NCBI GenBank assembly: GCA_029929735.1
Contig: JAKELP010000013.1
Coordinates: forward strand, 15,442,222 to 15,506,221
Length of the DNA stretch: 64,000 bases
Direction: 5' to 3'
Source: Mimosa pudica
Lineage: Eukaryota; Streptophyta; Magnoliopsida; Fabales; Fabaceae
Both the position numbers and the translations under genes were made by a program. Below the pieces are notes generated by a model that was given only the letters and a program-made list of their open reading frames with translations, ran no database searches and had not been told where the DNA came from. Positions 59,330-64,000 of this stretch are shown in pieces; position 1 is the stretch's first letter; the number at the start of each line of letters is the position of its first letter.

Positions 59330-62300
59330 GTTTATGTCTCCAAATTAACGCTGGCATTTGGTTTACGTGTAAAGAATATTGCTTCAAGGCTGAAAACCAG
59401 TGTTAGTGATGCAAGTTCTTTGTTCGACATTTACTATTCAGTTGGGAGTCTGGTTCTTATAAAGGTAATTTTTTGTCATTTTATTCTACTCTGCATGTAA
59501 ATTTACTTTGCAGAAAGTAATGTGATGTGTTTTTCTGCGATTTGCTTCTGATCTCCCAGTGTTGTTTGCAGGATCAGGCTTCTAATGTTGATGTGCTTCT
59601 TGCTGATGCTGACGGGACTTTCCAATCAATCAAGGTTTTTTTTAATCTATGTTGAGCTGCAATCTGTTTTGCATTAAGAAAAATTCAATTTTCCCTATCT
59701 AATGATGCTGGGATTCTAGGATATAGAACCAAAACCCATACAAAATTTTCTTTCTTTTTCTGAAATCGCAACTCAAACCTTAATATTGAGACTTGATTTG
59801 ATGTCATGCGTTATTGGCAGGCTCTGAGCCAAAGTGATGGAAGATGGCGCTACAGCCCTGATAAGCCTGAGTCTAGTACATATGCTGCTGGTAATTATAT
59901 ATACTGATATTTATCTATCTGTGTCTTAGTGAAGGTAGTCAAACTAGCATTAGTCATGAGATCCCATTGGTAATTATCATAGCTAACCTATATTTACTGA
60001 GTAATTTTATTTTATCATGCATGTTGCAGGATTAGCACTTGAAGCATTTGCTGGCGTGATCTCACTTGCATCTTCTGAAATTGATCAGTCTAGGGTAAAC
60101 ATCTGGATCTTTTAAATAAGCTATTTCAAAAACTCAAGGACGTTGGAAAACTGCATATATTGTGCAGAAATTCATTTCATGAAGCTTGCAGGCAGTACTA
60201 GCATGTTAAATTTGAGCAGCATTGATGCATGACAATTTTACTGGACACTTTTATTGGTATCTTATATTAGCTTCATATTGGCAGATTGATATGGTGAAAA
60301 AAGATATATTGAAACTTTTTGACAGCATTGAGAAATATGGTATGTATAGCTCCACTTGGTTTATTGTTTATGTTGTCCTTGCCCTTTTCTTTTTTCTCTC
60401 ATTCTTCTGTCTTTCTAGTTGATTTTTGTATGATTGTTGACATCTTTATCTCCACCTAGTGGGATAAGGTAGTTGTTTTGTTGATATCCTTATAAGTTGT
60501 AAAATTGTCCTGGTCACCGTAGCTTTTGTCTTTGGGGTTTCTATTTACCTGACTCCCATTCTCTGTTTTCTCTGCTAAGTGAACTTTGTTATCGGTGGGC
60601 ATGTTATAATGAACTAAGTAGGCTGGTGGCTGGAGGAAGTAAACAGGCCTCTTAAAATTTTGGCATCTAAAAGGCCTTGTGTTTCACGATACATGAACTA
60701 CTAATTCGCTTGCCAGGTTGAGTAGGAGTGAGTTGGTGCATGTTTGACGTCAAGTGCCGTAACATAGCTAGAATTAATATACTTAGATTGTAAACACGTC
60801 TAGTACTAGCCCCTTCCCTCATAACTTCTAATATTTTTGTTACTTCTTTTGGGATAAAACTATCTGGTGCTCAGTTCTACAAACTAATCTAGATTGGGGC
60901 AATAATTATGTTGCTTTGCTTTATTTATAGTTATTGCATTTTCTTGTTATGCTGCAATATCGGCTTTTACTTTATCCCTTTGGTCTTAGATGGACATGCT
61001 GTCTGATTTCAGATGATGGGACCTTTTATTTTGATGAGAAAATTGTTGGTGGACGTGAGTATCAGGGCTCTCTTTCCATTACTGCTTCAGTTGTGCGGGG
61101 GCTTACAGCATTTTCCGCCACAACTTCCGAAAAACTAAATGTGCGTGGAGTGTGTGCGATTACTTCTATTTCTTAGTCTCTGTAGATGTGATATTAATTC
61201 TATGGCTTTACGTTTCCAGATCCCAGTGGATAAAATATTAGGTTTGGCAAAATTCTTCTTGGGCATTGGAATCCCAGGAGATGCAAAGGACTTCTTCAAT
61301 CAAATAGAATCATTAGCTTTTTTAGAAAACAACAGGTGAGTACACTTTTATGATTGATTGTTAAGTTACAGTTTTATGCTTTTATATGTATCTCTTCTTT
61401 TCTGCTTAATCAGCCTCTCATTATATTTTGAGAAGGGCATATAAACTGAGTCTCTTATGGTCTGTAGGGTTGCCACCCCATTGATACTTTCTCTCCCTGA
61501 GACCGTATTTTCATTAACCAATCAAGATTTGCTTAAGGTATGCAACTGAGTTTCAATTTTTACACTGTTGATTTTATTGTTATAGTTATGAAATTAGATG
61601 GCTCTAGGAATTCAGGGTTTAATGATTTTATGGATGTCATGATCAAAGCAATCATTTAGTTGCTGTGCCCCTAGCCAGATGACAGGAAAAAAATTTTATT
61701 TATTCGTGGTTTCAGTGTCACCTTACGTTTTCCCTCAGCCAGTCATTTGCATTTCTCTTGTGGTTACTTGAAAACTTTTATCCTAGATTCACAGTTGTAC
61801 AGTGTTGATGCTTGTCATTCGCTGACAAAATTTGGCAAACACATTTCAATATAAATCAGGTTAAGGTGAGCACGGTGCTTGGTTCAGCTGCACCACCTTT
61901 AACAGTCAAACTTGTTCGGGCATTCAAAATTGGTGCTGAAGATTCATCTATTATTGATAGTAAGGTGAGCAATGCCTTATTTCCATGGGCATGATTTCTT
62001 GATATTTTTCCTCATAAAATTTAGTTATCTCTTTGAAATATATCACTTTTGTTTTCTAATTTATCCGCACCTTTTGTGTGATACAGGAGCTCCAGTATGA
62101 CTCAAAAAGTGGACTTCATGCCTTGAGTTTTCTCTCAAAGCATGTGGATGTGGGAACATATACATTTGTTTTTGAGGTATTCCTTTTTGTTAAGTTATTT
62201 GTTTTCCTTTTAGTTGCATCAGGGCTTGTTTAATGCATGTAAAATCTATTTTGTAGATTGTGCTTCATGGCACTCATAATGATAAAGTATATGCCACGGG

Positions 62301-63438
62301 AGGCCAAATTCATGTGCCAATATATGTCACTGGAATTATTAAAATTGGAGGTGCAGAAATTGCTGTTCTTGACAGTGATCTAGGAAGTGTTGAAACGCGG
62401 AAAACGTATGTTTCTAGTTATTGTTCAGAAATTAATAACTCTTATATTTGAGGTGCTACTCCTGATTTCATGTTTGTATTAATATGATGCATATGAAATA
62501 TTACTTGTTTAGTGAGATTTTGATTTCAATTGATTTTAACATCCTGTTTTTTTCTTATTCAGGTTGGATTTGTCTGGAAATAATGTTGTTTCACTCTCAG
62601 CCAACCACCTGCAGAAGCTGCGTTTGTCATTTCAATTGGCAACACCCAATGGCCGTTCTTTCAAGCCGCATCAGGTTGGTAATTAACATTACACCCTAAC
62701 AATGACTCATTTTCAACAATTGGTTTATTGAGGATGTCGTTGTTCTGCAGGCATTTCTTAAATTAAGGCATGAGACCAAGGTTGAACACACCTTTGTGAT
62801 TGGAAATGCTGGCCAGAAGTTTGAGATCATTCTTGTTAAGTTTCTTTTACCTCGTTTTTTTATATTGGTTGAATTCTCTTGAGTACTTTTTTTTATCATG
62901 CTTTATTATCTTGGTTGAATTCCTAAGTATTCTTTTATTTGTTTTATCCTATATTTGCAAACAAGCAGAATTCATATATTTATTCTAAAAATTATGATTT
63001 ATAGTTCTTGTTTTTCTTACATTTTTATATTCTGGCTCGTAGGATTTTCTTGGCTTGGTGGAAAAGTTCTTTTATCTCTCAGGCAGATACGACATTGAGC
63101 TGACCGTTGGTGATGCTGTCATGGTGCATGGCTCTTTAAGCTTTCTTTTATTTCCCCTCTTCACTTTGATACCGGCCAACTGAACTTTTATTTTTACTAC
63201 CTTTTTTTTTCAGGAGAACTCTTTGTTACGGCCGCTGGGCCATGTTGAATTAGATCTTCCAGCTGCACCTGAAAAGGGAGCTCGCCCTCCTGCTCCACCT
63301 GTCGATATTTATTCAAGATATGGACCCAAGGAAGAGATCGTCCACTTATTCAGGGCTCCTGAAAAGCGACCGCCTCAGAATCTCTCCCTAGCTTTCTTGA
63401 TTTTGACTCTTTTGCCGCTGATTGTCTTTTTGGTTGGT
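58778..63438 (+). CDS. RPN2: Ribophorin II, oligosaccharyltransferase subunit 2 (RPN2/HAP6), 3' part outside the window
   Basis: Membrane subunit of the ER oligosaccharyltransferase that transfers glycans to nascent proteins. Seventeen exons from 58778-58920 to 63214-63438 sum to 1836 bp, exactly 612 codons. The protein opens with a signal peptide (MARKLALFLVLLLPISICEA) and continues with the luminal ribophorin II body: FEPISQSHRTVALDLF, FDILAIQKKPDVS, DGRWRYSPDKPESSTYAAG, YFDEKIVGGREYQGSLS, HVPIYVTG, LDLSGNNVVSLSANHLQKL. The last visible exon ends PEKRPPQNLSLAFLILTLLPLIVFLVG, the first transmembrane helix, at a donor (GTAAGT) at 63439. The family usually has about 690 residues, so roughly 80 residues (later helices) are beyond 64000. 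No broken exon was found. Confidence 0.95.
59278..59328 (+). repeat. (TTG)17 microsatellite
   Basis: Perfect TTG trinucleotide run of 17 units inside RPN2 intron 2 (59239-59374). Confidence 0.97.
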
Positions 63439-64000
63439 GTAAGTCCTATAATCTGCAATGATGATGTGTTGCATGTGTCTGGTAATTGGAACAAAATATG
63501 ATGGCTGGTAAAATCAAGCTATTCGATCCTAGGTCCAAAAGATAACCTTGTGTCGGTTAGAGGTCTGATCTTGATATCACTTTTATAATCGACTCGTCAG
63601 CTAATATTCAATGTTATTTGGCGCACCACTCTGTTTCTATTTATGTCCTCTTTAACTAATTCTCACCTACCAACGAGTGATAGTTTTGCCATTAATAATG
63701 TAAAAAATTGATCAATCTTTCCAATTTTACCCTTATGTAAATGTGAATACTAAAATAGTATTTATACACTTGCATTCTACATTTATCGATATTTTCTATC
63801 ATCTATGTTTACAACACATTTAATAGGGATATAATTGAAAAACTCACATTTATTGCTTCCAAGTGGACTTATAACAAGGGACAAATTTTTTACACAAAGT
63901 GGACTTATATATAGGAACAGAGTGGTACTTTTTTGGTTTCTTACAATTGGGAAGTGTGAGGATTGTTTAGTATTGCTGAAACATTTTTGTTGCTTGCATT
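63439..64000 (+). other. RPN2 intron reaching the right edge
   Basis: Begins at the GTAAGT donor after the exon ending VFLVG. No continuation of the RPN2 transmembrane segment is seen before the end of the window. The 560 bp are AT-rich with no other feature. Confidence 0.6.

Noticed and set aside
1..64000. CRISPR arrays, rRNA, tRNA genes, bacterial-type operons
   Set aside because: None seen. The repeats present are plant minisatellites and transposons, and no tRNA A/B box pair could be matched to a cloverleaf.

Overview
This is nuclear DNA from a flowering plant, most likely a core eudicot; I cannot fix the species. The evidence is many small exons with GT-AG introns in AT-rich DNA, plant-only gene families (RIC/CRIB, PII-2-like LRR, plant CK1-like kinase, ABCI19-21-type ATPase, CHR8) and plant transposons (Helitron, Stowaway-type MITEs, SINE tails).

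Layout. The left part holds a ROP-GTPase effector of the RIC family (585-1641, +), an intronless secreted/GPI-type LRR protein (2307-3674, -) and a TBC-domain Rab-GAP (about 6196-8740, -). Next comes a Helitron whose 3' end is exact: CTAG followed by a host T, at 9183, with a 7-bp stem hairpin 11 nt inside. It carries an intact, intron-containing Rep/helicase gene (9587-15263, -) and an RPA1-like gene (16221-18780, -) broken by one in-frame stop. To the right (18.8-25.7 kb) is an unusual block: minisatellites, a nearly identical 728/726-bp tandem duplication, eight copies of a 13-mer, an orphan gene with a TATA box (21983-22549, +) and a second RPA-like OB-fold gene (23374-24385, -). I could not find the Helitron 5' terminus, so whether this block is cargo of one element of about 15 kb or host DNA stays open.

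The right part is ordinary housekeeping sequence. It has a CK1-like kinase (25726-30390, -), an NDR/tricornered AGC kinase (35175-40475, -), a soluble ABCI19/20/21-type ATPase (43427-46062, -), CHR8, the CSB/ERCC6-type Swi2/Snf2 repair ATPase (47452-53682, +), a NECAP endocytic adaptor (54958-56931, -) and ribophorin II (RPN2/HAP6, an oligosaccharyltransferase subunit; 58778 to beyond the right edge, +). ABCI/CHR8 and NECAP/RPN2 are head-to-head pairs. The gaps hold small MITEs, SINE-like tails and a LINE RNase H scrap.

Gene models were spliced by eye. Summed exon lengths are divisible by three for RIC, CHR8, NECAP, the second OB-fold gene and the visible part of RPN2. Exon edges of TBC, CK1, NDR and the Helitron genes are approximate.
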